Notes: generated by a model from the letters alone, not told the origin. Positions 44,961 to 54,008 are shown, counted from the first letter of the stretch. The stretch: 64,000 bases of DNA from Hymenobacter amundsenii (GCF_002204745.1 NZ_NIRR01000007.1:1-64000), one strand, 5' to 3'. Made by a program: numbers and translations.

Positions 44961-46112
44961 TTACGCCATAGCCCGCACCAGCACCCGGCGCAGCGGGGGC
45001 CACTGGGCGGCCTTGAACGCGCCTTCGACCAGCCAGGGCGCGCGGGCCAGCAGGCGCATGAGGCGGTAGCGACGGGCCAGGTCGCGGCCCAGGCGGCGCT
45101 CCACGGCCGCGGCGTAGGGCGCGAGGGCTTCGGGGCCGAACGCGGCGGCGGCGCAGCAGCGGGCGGCGTGCTCGGCAGCCAGCAGCCCGCTGATAACGGC
45201 CGTATCAATGCCGTGGCCCTGCAACGGGTCGATGAGGGCGGCCGCGTCGCCGCAGAGCAGGGCGCGGGTTCCGGTAAGGGGCCGGGCCGAGCCGCCCAGC
45301 GGCAACCCGAAACCCTGAATCGGCCCGAGCTGCCGGGCCCGGGTGAAGCGCGGCACCAGGTGCGGGTGGGTTTCGAGCAGCTCCTGCAATACCAGTTTTA
45401 GGTCGAGTTTCTGGCGGGCTACATCCGAGGAGAGCATCCCGAAGCCCACGTTGAAGCGGCCCGCGCCCACCGGAAACACCCAGCAGTAGCCGGCGCGGTA
45501 GCGGCCCAGGAACAGAAAGTCGCTGGTGGTGGCGGGCACATCGTCTACTTCCTCGAAATAGGCCCGCACGGCGGCGCAGTGCCGGCTACGGTCGAGGGCT
45601 GCCGGAGCCAGCGCACGGGCCACGGCCGAGTGGGCCCCGTCGCAGCCGATGAGCAGGCGGGCCGTGAGGTGGGTGCCGTCGGTGAGCTGCACCGCCGCCC
45701 CGTTGGCATCGGCCGTTACGGTTTTCACGGGGCTGTTCTCGCGGATATCGGTGGCGGTGTGGCGGCGCACGAGGGTCAGCAGGGCGTCATCGAAATGCAG
45801 GCGCGGCGAGTTGAACGCGGGGGCCTTCCAGTGCACGCTCACGCCGGTTCCGGCCGGCGACACGAGGCGGCTGGTGCGCATGTCGGTGCGGTGGCCGGCC
45901 GTAAGTTCGCGCAGCTCGGCGGCCCAGGCCGGGTTGAGGCGGGTCAGGGCCTTGAGAGCGGGACTGGGAATGGCGTCGCCGCACACCTTGTCGCGCGGAA
46001 ATTGGGCCTTATCGAGCAGGCCCACCCGCAGACCGCTGCCGGCCAGCCCCAGCGCGCAGGCCGTGCCCGCCGGCCCCGCTCCCACTATCAGCACGTCGTA
46101 ATCGTAGGGCAT
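44961..46112 (-). CDS. geranylgeranyl-reductase-family FAD oxidoreductase
   Basis: 383 residues from the ATG at 46112 (MPYDYDVLIVGAGPAGTACA). The longer frame runs through a palindrome and is rejected. Rossmann FAD site GAGPAG (about residues 11-16), then RDKVCGDAIPSPALK (the CGxxxP motif of this family), LIGCDGAHSAVAR, and GDAAALIDPLQGHGID near the C-terminus. The family saturates isoprenoid chains or hydroxylates aromatics. In Bacteroidota it often acts on flexirubin, carotenoid or quinone-type substrates, but the substrate here is open. No biosynthetic partner adjoins it. Confidence 0.88.
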   Translation of the reverse strand: MPYDYDVLIVGAGPAGTACALGLAGSGLRVGLLDKAQFPRDKVCGDAIPSPALKALTRLNPAWAAELRELTAGHRTDMRTSRLVSPAGTGVSVHWKAPAFNSPRLHFDDALLTLVRRHTATDIRENSPVKTVTADANGAAVQLTDGTHLTARLLIGCDGAHSAVARALAPAALDRSRHCAAVRAYFEEVDDVPATTSDFLFLGRYRAGYCWVFPVGAGRFNVGFGMLSSDVARQKLDLKLVLQELLETHPHLVPRFTRARQLGPIQGFGLPLGGSARPLTGTRALLCGDAAALIDPLQGHGIDTAVISGLLAAEHAARCCAAAAFGPEALAPYAAAVERRLGRDLARRYRLMRLLARAPWLVEGAFKAAQWPPLRRVLVRAMA

Positions 46113-46152
46113 TTGGGAGGTGAGATAGGGCGGTGGCGGAAATGACGGACAC

Positions 46153-46293
46153 AAAGAACGGTCATGCTGAGCGAAGCGCAGCGGAGTCGAAGCATCTCTA
46201 CCGCTTCGTTGCCATACCAAACAGCCGTCAGGATTACCACTGCGGTAGAGATGCTTCGACTCCGCTGCGCTTCGCTCAGCATGACCGTTCTTT
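46153..46293. repeat. long intergenic palindrome with perfect 52-bp arms
   Basis: Left arm begins AAAGAACGGTCATGCTGAGC and runs to 46204; its exact complement ends at 46293. Core CATGCTGAGCGAAGCGCAGC. Between the DUF2461 gene (3' end) and the flavoprotein gene (5' end), both on the minus strand. Confidence 0.9.
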
Positions 46294-46321
46294 TTGCCGC
46301 CTCATCATTTCCCCTTCCCTC

Positions 46322-46984
46322 CTACCCTTCTACCGCGTCGCGCAGGAAATCAGCAAACGGGCGCAGGGCGCGGAAGGCGGCGGGCACGTACTCGGCTAGG
46401 TTGAGCTGGCGGGCCGTGGCATCGGGCACGTGGTGCGACACGACGAAGCTTTTGTGCTTGAGCCACTCGATATCGGCGTGGTCGGGGGCGTAGCCGGCGG
46501 GCGGGCGCTTGAGCTTCTCGCCTTCCAGCCCGGAGTAGAACTGTCGGAAGCCGGGATTTTCGAGGATGGCATGCAAGGCGGGGCCGTTGTAGTCGATTTC
46601 CTGGCGGATGCGGGCCAGCTGCTCCTTCTCGGGCTGATAGATGCCGCCGGCCAGCAGCGTCTGGCCGGCGGGGCCCAGCTGGAAGTAGTAGCCGGGGCCG
46701 ACACTCTGCTTACCGCCCACCGCGAAATAGGCGCTGAAGTGGGTTTTGTAGGGCTCCTTGCGCTTGGAAAACCGCACGTCGCGGTAAATGCGGAAGATGC
46801 ACTTCTTGGGCTCCAGGGTGGCCAGGGCCGGCTCTTCGGCCGCCAGCGCCGCCAGAATCTGCCCGACCAGCACTTCAAATTCGCGGCGCAATTGGTCGTA
46901 GGCAGATTTACGGGCTTGAAACCACTCCCGCTCGTTGTGGCGGGTAAGCTCGGTCAGGAAGTCAAAAAGGGCAGACTGGTTCAT
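46322..46984 (-). CDS. DUF2461 (TIGR02453) family protein
   Basis: 220 residues, standard length for this widespread but uncharacterised family. Typical sequence includes LTRHNEREWFQARKSAYDQL at the start, IFRIYRDVRFSKRKEPYKTH in the middle, YYFQLGPAGQTLLAGGIYQP, and the C-terminal LKHKSFVVSHHVPD. Probably a soluble cytoplasmic protein; no catalytic site is established. It follows the DUF4174 gene by 67 bp on the same strand and may be co-transcribed. Confidence 0.93.
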   Translation of the reverse strand: MNQSALFDFLTELTRHNEREWFQARKSAYDQLRREFEVLVGQILAALAAEEPALATLEPKKCIFRIYRDVRFSKRKEPYKTHFSAYFAVGGKQSVGPGYYFQLGPAGQTLLAGGIYQPEKEQLARIRQEIDYNGPALHAILENPGFRQFYSGLEGEKLKRPPAGYAPDHADIEWLKHKSFVVSHHVPDATARQLNLAEYVPAAFRALRPFADFLRDAVEG

Positions 46985-47051
46985 GGCAGCAAAGGTAGCG
47001 GCAGCGGTTGGTTGTCGGGCATCAGAATGCCCCTGCTTTCTAGTAACTGGC

Positions 47052-47492
47052 TTACTTAACCCGCTTCATTTCCTGGCGGCGCATGGGCATGCCGTCGATG
47101 GTGGCAAACAGGGCCGCTGGCGTAACCGGTGCAGTATCACGCCGCTTCACGCCCCCGTCTTTGCCAATGAGCAGCACCCGGAACGAATCCGGCGACCCGC
47201 CCAGTTGGCGCAGGTAGTTGCGGTCGGCTTCCGGGAGGCTGGCCCAGGGCAGCTCCTGCACCAGCAGGTCGCGCTCAGTGAGGCCGGCGCGGGCGGGTTG
47301 CAGCAACGCCCGCTGCTTTAGCAACTGGGCATCGGTGGCCGTGGGCGCGCAGATGAGCAGCACCCGCTGCCGCCAACGAGCCGCTTTTACAGTGCTGACC
47401 AGAGAAGCAGCGGGCGCAGTTTGGGCCTGGGTAATGGCGGCGGGCAGCAGTAGCACAGTCATCAAAAGGAAAATAGAAATTCGAATCAGCAT
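47052..47492 (-). CDS. DUF4174 domain protein, exported
   Basis: 146 residues with a signal peptide (MLIRISIFLLMTVLLLPAAI, then TQAQ). The mature part (RQRVLLICAPTATDAQLLKQ, GLTERDLLVQELP, FRVLLIGKDGGVKRR) matches DUF4174, a thioredoxin-like fold lacking the CxxC motif. A periplasmic location is expected. Function is unknown in the family. First of a probable two-gene unit with the DUF2461 gene. Confidence 0.85.
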   Translation of the reverse strand: MLIRISIFLLMTVLLLPAAITQAQTAPAASLVSTVKAARWRQRVLLICAPTATDAQLLKQRALLQPARAGLTERDLLVQELPWASLPEADRNYLRQLGGSPDSFRVLLIGKDGGVKRRDTAPVTPAALFATIDGMPMRRQEMKRVK

Positions 47493-47595
47493 AGGTTCTT
47501 AACCCCAGAGCAGCCGGCGTAGTGCCCGGCTTTTTTTGGTGGGTGCAACAAAGGCTTCATACCATCGACTTCTTTTACCAGGACAAAACGTTCCT

Positions 47596-48549
47596 TCAAC
47601 CGACCTGTTCAGCCAGCCACCGAAATAGCTGCGCATACGCCCCGGCCCGTACTTCGGCCACGGACAGAAACACATCGTGCACAGCATCGGGAACGGCTTG
47701 CAGCGTTACGTGCGGCCCCAGGCGGGGCGCGAGGCGGCGGATGTCGGCCACGTTGAGCACGATATCGGCGCGCCGGAATTCCTCCTGCCACCGCTGGCCG
47801 CCGGCGCTACGCCCGGCGTGCAGCACCAGTACGGGCAGCGGCAACTCCAGCCCGCGGCGCACCTGCCGCTGGCCGCGCAGGATAGCGCCCAGCCAGCCCG
47901 CATTCACCCCAAAAACGTGGTTGGGCTTCCAGGCCAGGTTGTAGTCCCACTCGCCCCGATAGGCCTGATGCAGGCTCTGGCCGTAGGTATCGGGCAGACC
48001 AGCGGGCAGGGGCAAATTGGGCAGCGCCCGGCCCAGCATTCCGGCCAGCGGGGCCATTAGGCGCCGCCGGGGCCACGGCTGATTCAGGGCCAGAAACGGG
48101 CTATTGAGTACCAGCGCTGCGAAGATGCCCGGCTGCCGGGCCGCGTACAGGGCCGTAATCAGGCCGCCGGTGGAGTGGCCGCTGAGCACGAGTCGCGTGT
48201 GGCCAGCGGCCCGGATTTCGGCCAGGGCCGCATCGAGGTCGGCGTCGTACTCGCGCAGGTTGCGTACGTTGTTGGGGCGCTGGTGGGGCAGCAGGGCCCG
48301 GCCGTATTTGCGCAGGTCGAGGGCGAAGAAATGGTAGCCGTGGGTGGCGTACTGCACGGCCATTTCCCGCTGGAAGAAGTAGTCGTTGAAGCCGTGCACA
48401 TAGAGCACGGCCCCGGCGGCGGGCGCGGCGGGCTCCGGCCGGTAGCGCACCAGCACCGCCTGTATCGGACCTTCGTAGTCGGGCAGTTGGGGCAGCACCA
48501 ACTGGCTGAAATCGGGGCCGAGTGGGTCGGGCTGGTAGGGAGGTTTCAT
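47596..48549 (-). CDS. alpha/beta hydrolase (serine aminopeptidase S33 / monoacylglycerol-lipase-like)
   Basis: 317 residues. Nucleophile elbow LSGHSTGGLITALYAARQ (GHSTG) near residue 120. An oxyanion-loop YVHGFNDYFFQREMAVQYAT segment precedes it, and LVLHAGRSAGGQRWQEEF and DAVHDVFLSV (catalytic His) lie toward the C-terminus. No signal peptide. Resembles lysophospholipase/monoacylglycerol lipase YtpA-type enzymes. Substrate unknown. Divergent from the L,D-transpeptidase-like gene. Confidence 0.9.
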   Translation of the reverse strand: MKPPYQPDPLGPDFSQLVLPQLPDYEGPIQAVLVRYRPEPAAPAAGAVLYVHGFNDYFFQREMAVQYATHGYHFFALDLRKYGRALLPHQRPNNVRNLREYDADLDAALAEIRAAGHTRLVLSGHSTGGLITALYAARQPGIFAALVLNSPFLALNQPWPRRRLMAPLAGMLGRALPNLPLPAGLPDTYGQSLHQAYRGEWDYNLAWKPNHVFGVNAGWLGAILRGQRQVRRGLELPLPVLVLHAGRSAGGQRWQEEFRRADIVLNVADIRRLAPRLGPHVTLQAVPDAVHDVFLSVAEVRAGAYAQLFRWLAEQVG

Positions 48550-48670
48550 GCGGGCAGTCTACGCAGAAATAGCGACTCCAACAATTCAACCGCGCCTATA
48601 TATCAGTCTGGCCCGCCCTCGCGTTAGGAAGACGCCTTCTATTATCCGGAAGCTTTTCGCCTGCTTTTTA

Positions 48671-49429
48671 ATGCGTATTCTTCTCTTGCCAGCGGTGCTG
48701 CTGGTAACTGCCCCGGCCGCTTGCCCGGCCACCCAGCACCCTCAATCCGACCCAGCCTTCCGCGCCGAGCAACTGCGCTACCCCCGGGTGCGCGAGGCCT
48801 ACGCCCAGTATCAGGAGCCGGTGCGGCAACTGCTGCGCCACCACGGGCTGGTTCCAGAGCGGCTGGAGTTGTTCGTGCGGGCCTTCAAGATTGGGCGGCG
48901 GGTAGAGGTTTGGGGGCGCAACGCGGGTGCGGGGCCATTCGGGCTGCTGCGCACGTTTGCGCTGGCCGGTACCTCGGGCACGCTGGGACCTAAGCGCCGG
49001 GCCGGCGATGGGCAGATACCAGAGGGCTTCTACGCCATCAACCGCTTCAACCCGAACAGCCAGTACCTGCTTTCCCTGGGCCTCGACTACCCCAACGCCG
49101 CCGACCAGCTGTGCATCGCCCCCGGCCTAGACCCCGGCGACAACATTTTCGTGCACGGCTCCAACGAAACCATCGGCTGCCTGCCCATCACCGATGCCGG
49201 CATCCGGGAGCTGTATGTGCTGGCCGTGGAAGCCCGCGCCGCCGGGCAATTCAGTATTCCGGTGCACATCTTCCCCTTCGAGTTGACACCTGACCAGCTG
49301 GCTCGCCGTTCGGCCAGCCCCCACCAGGCCTTCTGGCAGGAGCTGGCCCCAGGCTACCAGTATTTCGAAACCCACCACCGGCTGCCCACCGTGACGGTGG
49401 CCGCCGCCGGAGCCTACGTGGTGCATTAA
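48671..49429 (+). CDS. YafK-type L,D-transpeptidase catalytic-domain protein
   Basis: 252 residues from the ATG at 48671 (MRILLLPAVLLVTAPAACPA); the frame upstream to 48548 starts inside the divergent neighbour's start region and is dropped. The signal ends near a Cys (PAAC), so it could be a lipoprotein. The YkuD domain motif IFVHGSNETIGCLPITD (about residues 158-174) holds the His and nucleophilic Cys. The GPFGLLRTFALAG and GQIPEGFYAINRFNPNS segments are those of the YafK/ErfK-like branch, which trims or links peptidoglycan, including removal of Braun-type lipoprotein. Confidence 0.9.
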   Translation: MRILLLPAVLLVTAPAACPATQHPQSDPAFRAEQLRYPRVREAYAQYQEPVRQLLRHHGLVPERLELFVRAFKIGRRVEVWGRNAGAGPFGLLRTFALAGTSGTLGPKRRAGDGQIPEGFYAINRFNPNSQYLLSLGLDYPNAADQLCIAPGLDPGDNIFVHGSNETIGCLPITDAGIRELYVLAVEARAAGQFSIPVHIFPFELTPDQLARRSASPHQAFWQELAPGYQYFETHHRLPTVTVAAAGAYVVH

Positions 49430-49462
49430 ACCCCGCCGCCCCCCGTGGCGTACCTTGCGCCT

Positions 49463-50023
49463 ATGCCCCGACTGCTCTCGATTCACGATTTCCCGATTCC
49501 CCAAAACCTGCGCGATTCCGCCGTGCTCGTGCCCGTATTCCGCGACGCGGACGGCGAATTGCAGCTCGTGATGGTCCGGCGCACGGCTTTCGGGGTGCAC
49601 GGCGGGCAGCTGGCCTTTCCCGGCGGCAAACCCGAACTCACCGACGCCGACCTGCAAGCCACCGCGTTGCGCGAGGCTTTCGAGGAAGTGCATCTGCCAC
49701 CCACCCACGTGCAGCTGCTGGCCGCTCTGCCCACCGTGGCCGTACCCAGCGGCTACCGCATCAGCCCGTTTCTGGGCCGCATCGAGCGTCCGGCTGTTTG
49801 GCAGTGGCAGGCCCGGGAGGTGGATGAAGTGCTGGAAATCCCGCTCCGCCATCTTGCTGATGAACTGAACCACGTGGAAGAAACCTGGGAGCTACTGGGC
49901 TGGCCCGGTCCCCGCCGCGTGCCCTTCTACCGCGTCGGGGCCGATTACCCGCTCTGGGGCGCCAGCTACCGCATCATTCAACCCCTGATTCCACGCCTGC
50001 TGGCCGGAGAGTGGGCGGTGTAG
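49463..50023 (+). CDS. CoA pyrophosphatase (Nudix, UPF0035/NudL-like)
   Basis: 186 residues from the ATG at 49463 (MPRLLSIHDFPIPQNLRD). The -7-like TACCTTGC just upstream argues against the ATG-less extension. The Nudix hydrolase has the CoA-diphosphatase signature: HGGQLAFPGGKPELTDADL, LQATALREAFEEVHL and LPTVAVPSGYRISPFLG. Predicted to split CoA into 4'-phosphopantetheine and adenosine 3',5'-bisphosphate. Only 33 bp after the L,D-transpeptidase-like gene. Ends beside a GTGAGAA array. Confidence 0.92.
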   Translation: MPRLLSIHDFPIPQNLRDSAVLVPVFRDADGELQLVMVRRTAFGVHGGQLAFPGGKPELTDADLQATALREAFEEVHLPPTHVQLLAALPTVAVPSGYRISPFLGRIERPAVWQWQAREVDEVLEIPLRHLADELNHVEETWELLGWPGPRRVPFYRVGADYPLWGASYRIIQPLIPRLLAGEWAV

Positions 50024-50025
50024 AA

Positions 50026-50046
50026 GTGAGAAGTGAGAAGTGAGAA
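50026..50046. repeat. GTGAGAA heptad x3
   Basis: Three exact GTGAGAA copies directly after the Nudix TAG stop, followed 25 bp later by a 103-bp palindrome: the same order as at 3432-3566. Confidence 0.6.
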
Positions 50047-50070
50047 AACGTACGAAAACCAGGTAAACGC

Positions 50071-50173
50071 AGAACGTCATTCTGAGCGCAGTCGAAGAAT
50101 CTCTACCGCTTCGTCGCCATAGTAATCCAACGAAGCGGTAGAGATTCTTCGACTGCGCTCAGAATGACATTCT
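50071..50173. repeat. long intergenic palindrome (CGTCATTCTGAGCGCAGTCGAAG family)
   Basis: 44-bp arms with one mismatch, starting AGAACGTCATTCTGAGCGCA and ending mirrored at 50173. Downstream of the Nudix gene, upstream of the propeller gene. It links the CGTCATTC (3455, 16407) and CATGCTGAGCG (10395, 46153) subfamilies. Confidence 0.85.
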
Positions 50174-50239
50174 ACCTTTCCCCGCTCCCCAAACTGGCAC
50201 GATATTGCCTTTTAACCGCGCATGAATCCTTTTGCTCCG

Positions 50240-51343
50240 ATGAAACGACTTTCGATTTTGCCTTTGCTGCTACCGGCTCTGCTGCTGCTCTCCGGCGCAG
50301 CCTTCGCCCAGCGCGAACAGTCCGTCTGGCTTTTTGGGCAGCAGGCGGGCCTGCAGTTTCCGGCCGATGGGGGCGCGCCTACCCCGCTGCTCACCAGCAA
50401 AATGACCACCTACGAGGGGGCGGCCGTGGCCTCCAATCAGCAGGGCCAGCTCCTGTTTTACACCAACGGCGAGGCCGTCTTCAACCGCCAGCACCAGGTA
50501 ATGCCTAACGGCCGGAAGCTGATGGGGTCTAATTCCAGTACCCAAAGCGCCCTGATTGTGCCCGACCCGGGCAGCGGCAACGTGTTCTACATTTTCACGG
50601 TAGGGGCCCAGGGCGGGCCTAACGGCCTGCGCTACTCCACCCTCGACATGACCCGCGACCAGGGCCTGGGCGACGTGGTTCGGCTTAACGCCCTGCTCGT
50701 GTCGCCGGTGGCGGAGAAGCTAGCCGCCGTGCGCCACCAGAATGGCCGCGACGTGTGGGTGGTGGCCCACCGCTGGAATTCCAACGCCTTCGTGAGCTTC
50801 CTGGTAACGGCCGACGGGGTGCAGAGCAAGCCCGTGATGAGCAACGTGGGTAGCATGCACGCCGGACCCGGCCGCAACGCCATTGGAGCCCTGAAATTCT
50901 CGCCCGATGGCAGCAAGCTGGCCCTGGCGCTGTGGCGCGAAGCCAATAAGTACGAGGTGTTCGACTTCGACCGCACCACCGGAAAAGTGGGCAACCCACG
51001 CAGCTTCGGCCCTTACCCCGAGGCTTACGGCGTCGAGTTTTCGCCCGACGGCAGCAAGCTCTATGGTTCCAGCAACGGCGAGGGCGGCGGCGAGGCCCAG
51101 ATCTACCAGATCGACCTGAAAACGGGTAAGTCCGCCGTCGTTGGCAAATCGGCTAACCGCAAAGTAGGCTCTCTGCAGCGCGGCCCCGACGGCAACATCT
51201 ACGTGGCCCGCGAAGACAATCAATACCTCGGCCTCATCCAGAACCCCAACTCTGCCGAGGCCAAATACATCGACGACGGCATAAAGCTCGGCGGCCGCCG
51301 CAGCAAGCTCGGCCTACCCAACTTCATCACGGAACCCAAGTAA
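50240..51343 (+). CDS. secreted beta-propeller (WD40-like/PQQ-like) protein
   Basis: 367 residues from the ATG at 50240 (MKRLSILPLLLPALLLLSGA, signal peptide); an ATG 18 bp upstream is also possible. Repeated propeller blades: SVWLFGQQAGLQFPADGG, QGQLLFYTNGEAVFNR, ALIVPDPGSGNVFYIFT, GALKFSPDGSKLALALW, GVEFSPDGSKLYGSSNG and GPDGNIYVARED. The start resembles the N-terminal part of gliding-type surface proteins, but this version lacks any C-terminal type IX sorting domain. Role unknown, probably protein or cell-surface binding. Confidence 0.85.
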   Translation: MKRLSILPLLLPALLLLSGAAFAQREQSVWLFGQQAGLQFPADGGAPTPLLTSKMTTYEGAAVASNQQGQLLFYTNGEAVFNRQHQVMPNGRKLMGSNSSTQSALIVPDPGSGNVFYIFTVGAQGGPNGLRYSTLDMTRDQGLGDVVRLNALLVSPVAEKLAAVRHQNGRDVWVVAHRWNSNAFVSFLVTADGVQSKPVMSNVGSMHAGPGRNAIGALKFSPDGSKLALALWREANKYEVFDFDRTTGKVGNPRSFGPYPEAYGVEFSPDGSKLYGSSNGEGGGEAQIYQIDLKTGKSAVVGKSANRKVGSLQRGPDGNIYVAREDNQYLGLIQNPNSAEAKYIDDGIKLGGRRSKLGLPNFITEPK

Positions 51344-51403
51344 GCTGGTGAATGAGTGACAGCGCTGTCGGTATGGGTAGTTGATCCAGTCTTATTTTCT
51401 TGC

Positions 51404-51457
51404 CTGATAAACACGAATTCCCTGCCGTACATACGGCAGGGAATTCGTGTTTATCAG
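51404..51457. terminator. 26-bp perfect-stem bidirectional terminator
   Basis: Arm CTGATAAACACGAATTCCCT.. (51404-51429), exact complement 51432-51457, 2-nt CA loop. Lies between convergent propeller and DUF5723 genes. Same architecture as 9561-9604. Confidence 0.8.
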
Positions 51458-51562
51458 AGCTTTTGACTGCGTGATGAGGAGTACTTCGGACTTTAGCTTG
51501 GCGCGCCACCTGCCTCACAATGGCTGCCAGGTTCGCTCAGTCACCAAGTCACGCATCCCTAA

Positions 51563-52954
51563 CTACTGGCTCTTGCCACCCAGCCGGAACCGCAGGAACC
51601 CGGCGGCTACCGACAGGTAAGGATTTTCGGAGGCAACTAGGCCCACTACGTCGCGGGTGCTGATGCCGCCTTCGTAAAAGGAGGTGGCAATTGTGAGGCC
51701 CAGCGGCACGCTCAGGCCGTAGCCGGCGCCCCCGCTCAGGCCGCTGCTCAGGCGGAGCCAGCGTACGGGCTTGAAATCGAGACCGGCCCCTACGAAGGGT
51801 GTAGTGAGGTTACCGGCCACGTTGTTGAGGGGTAGCGTCACGTCGAGGCCGGCCTCGAAGAACTCGCTCAGGCGCACCCCGGCCCCAGCCCGGAGCTTGG
51901 TGGGCAAATCGGCCCGGCGCTGCTGGTTGGCTTCGTACAGAAACAGGCTGTCGGTGCCGGCAGCAAAGATTTCGGCGGCTTCCTTGATGAAATTGTAGCT
52001 CCCGATACCAGCCGAGCGCAGGCGCTTGAGCTTCTGGTCGTTGGCTGTAACCAGGTTGCCATCCCAGGTCATCTGGCCCAGGTCGGTGAGGGCCAGGCCC
52101 AGGCGCACGGCCTTGCCCACTTCGGCGGCCAGGCCCACATCGAAGCCGTGGCCGATGCCCACGGGTCTCAGGCCCGAACCGGTTTTGAGGTTGAAGCTGG
52201 GGTTGGCCGCCACGCTGCCGTAGTTCACATCGAAAACCGGCGACAAGGAACTGTAGGCCCGTAAATCGCCGGACTCCACCTGCACATCGATAATGCCGAT
52301 GCCCTGAATGTAGCGGTAGCCCGCCCCCGCCGACAGCTGGAACAACGGCAGGTCGAGCACGCGGGTACCCCAGGCCACATTGAACTCGTTGAGGGCCGTG
52401 AACTGCAGCTCGGTACCCGCCAGGGCCTCCGACACCAGCGGAATATTGCCCGCCGCCACCGACGCGTAAATCGGTGCATCGCGGCCCAGAAACGCAATTT
52501 CGGCCGCGTTCTTATTGAACGCCACGTGCCCATCGGTACGTACCCGGTGGCTGACGGCCACGCCCCCGATAACCGGCAGCTGCACCGACAGGCCCAGCGT
52601 AGTAGCGGCCCCGCTGAAGTTGGCCACGTTGTCGGAGGTGAAGGCCCGGGCGAATTCCTGCTTCTGGGCCGTTGTGAGGGGCTCGTTGGTATCGAAAACG
52701 AACTTGCGCAGCTGCTGGCGCGTGAGCGACTGGGAGCTGACGCCTGCCCCGGCCTCGCCGATGGTGAAGGCCAGCGTGGCCCCGCCCTTTCGGCCCAGGT
52801 TAGCCGGGTTGATGCCGATGGCCTGATAATCGGCGGCAAACGTGGTGGCCACGCCCCCCCGGCCGGTGGCCGTGAAGTTGCTCAGCTCGGTTTGGGCCCA
52901 CGCAGCGGCAGGTAGCGCCAGCAGGCCGGCAGTCAGGAGCAGGAAACGGTTCAT
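51563..52954 (-). CDS. DUF5723-type outer-membrane barrel protein
   Basis: 463 residues from the ATG at 52954 (MNRFLLLTAGLLALPAAAWA signal peptide). The longer open frame to 53533 overlaps meaB and is rejected. The mature start ATGRGGVATTFAADYQAIGI followed by NPANLGRK is the opening of the PorV/FadL-like DUF5723 barrel proteins of Bacteroidota. Many alternating strands follow (LAFTIGEAGAGVSS, VSHRVRTDGHVAFNK, LAGTELQFTALNEFNVAWG), ending SVAAGFLRFRLGGKSQ. Function unknown; may act in outer-membrane transport or T9SS-linked surface display. Divergent from meaB. Confidence 0.8.
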   Translation of the reverse strand: MNRFLLLTAGLLALPAAAWAQTELSNFTATGRGGVATTFAADYQAIGINPANLGRKGGATLAFTIGEAGAGVSSQSLTRQQLRKFVFDTNEPLTTAQKQEFARAFTSDNVANFSGAATTLGLSVQLPVIGGVAVSHRVRTDGHVAFNKNAAEIAFLGRDAPIYASVAAGNIPLVSEALAGTELQFTALNEFNVAWGTRVLDLPLFQLSAGAGYRYIQGIGIIDVQVESGDLRAYSSLSPVFDVNYGSVAANPSFNLKTGSGLRPVGIGHGFDVGLAAEVGKAVRLGLALTDLGQMTWDGNLVTANDQKLKRLRSAGIGSYNFIKEAAEIFAAGTDSLFLYEANQQRRADLPTKLRAGAGVRLSEFFEAGLDVTLPLNNVAGNLTTPFVGAGLDFKPVRWLRLSSGLSGGAGYGLSVPLGLTIATSFYEGGISTRDVVGLVASENPYLSVAAGFLRFRLGGKSQ

Positions 52955-53030
52955 AGGCGAAAAAAGTGAGGCGCAGGCCGTAGCTTGCGCGGCAGGTACT
53001 GCTAAAGATAACGGCCCTTTCTTCATCCTC

Positions 53031-54008
53031 GTGCCCAAACGCTTTTCCGCTTCCGAATATACCGCCGGCATCCTGGCCGGCAACCGCGTGCGGCTCAGCC
53101 AGGCCATTACGCTGGTCGAGAGCACCCTGCCCTCCGACCAGGCCTTGGCCCAGCAAGTGCTCGACGCGGTGCTGCCCCACGCCGGCCGCTCGGTGCGGGT
53201 GGGTATTACGGGCGTGCCGGGGGTGGGCAAAAGCACGTTTATTGAGGCGCTGGGCCTGTACCTGGTGCGCGAAAAAGGCCATCGTCTGGCCGTGCTGGCC
53301 GTCGACCCCACCAGCCAACGCAGCGGCGGCAGCATTCTGGGCGACAAAACCCGCATGAACGAGTTGGCAGCCCACCCACAGGCGTTCATCCGACCCTCGC
53401 CGGCCGGCCGCAGCCTGGGCGGCGTTACGCGCAGCACCCGCGAAGCCCTGATTCTGTGCGAGGCGGCGGGCCACGACGTAATTTTCGTGGAAACCGTGGG
53501 CGTGGGCCAGAGCGAAACCGCCGTGCACGGCATGGTCGATTTTTTCCTGCTGCTGATGCTGGCCGGGGCCGGCGACGAGCTTCAGGGCATCAAAAAGGGC
53601 ATCATGGAAATGGCCGACGCCATCACCATCACCAAAGCCGACCAGGGCAACGAGCTGGCTGCCCGCCGGGCCCGGGGCGAGTACCAGAATGCCCTGCACC
53701 TGTTCCCGCTGGCTGCTTCGCAGTGGAACCCCGAGGTTACCATTAGCTCGGCCCTCACCGGCCAGGGCGTGCCCGATGTGTGGCAGGTAATAGAAAAATA
53801 TGTGGCCCAGACCCAGGAAAACGGCTACTTCGGCCAGCGCCGCCAAGAGCAAAATCTGCACTGGCTCCACGAAACCATCCGCCAAACCCTGGAAACCCGC
53901 TTCTACGCCCGCCCCGAAATTCAGGTGCGGCTGGCCGCCATCGAACAAGCCGTGCGCCAAGGCAGCCAATCGGCCTTCGGGGCCGCCGGGGAACTACTGG
54001 AGTTATAG
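53031..54008 (+). CDS. meaB: methylmalonyl-CoA mutase-associated GTPase MeaB
   Basis: 325 residues from the GTG at 53031 (PKRFSASEYTAGILAGNR). The frame is open upstream, but that part overlaps the divergent gene. A G3E-family P-loop GTPase that protects and reloads methylmalonyl-CoA mutase. Walker A GVPGVGKST (about residues 62-70), Mg/switch VDPTSQRSGGSILGDKTRM, Walker B VIFVETVGVGQSE, and TKAD base-recognition (ITITKADQ) are all clear. Partner of mutA/mutB at 37865-41916, though 11 kb away. Confidence 0.95.
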   Translation: MPKRFSASEYTAGILAGNRVRLSQAITLVESTLPSDQALAQQVLDAVLPHAGRSVRVGITGVPGVGKSTFIEALGLYLVREKGHRLAVLAVDPTSQRSGGSILGDKTRMNELAAHPQAFIRPSPAGRSLGGVTRSTREALILCEAAGHDVIFVETVGVGQSETAVHGMVDFFLLLMLAGAGDELQGIKKGIMEMADAITITKADQGNELAARRARGEYQNALHLFPLAASQWNPEVTISSALTGQGVPDVWQVIEKYVAQTQENGYFGQRRQEQNLHWLHETIRQTLETRFYARPEIQVRLAAIEQAVRQGSQSAFGAAGELLEL

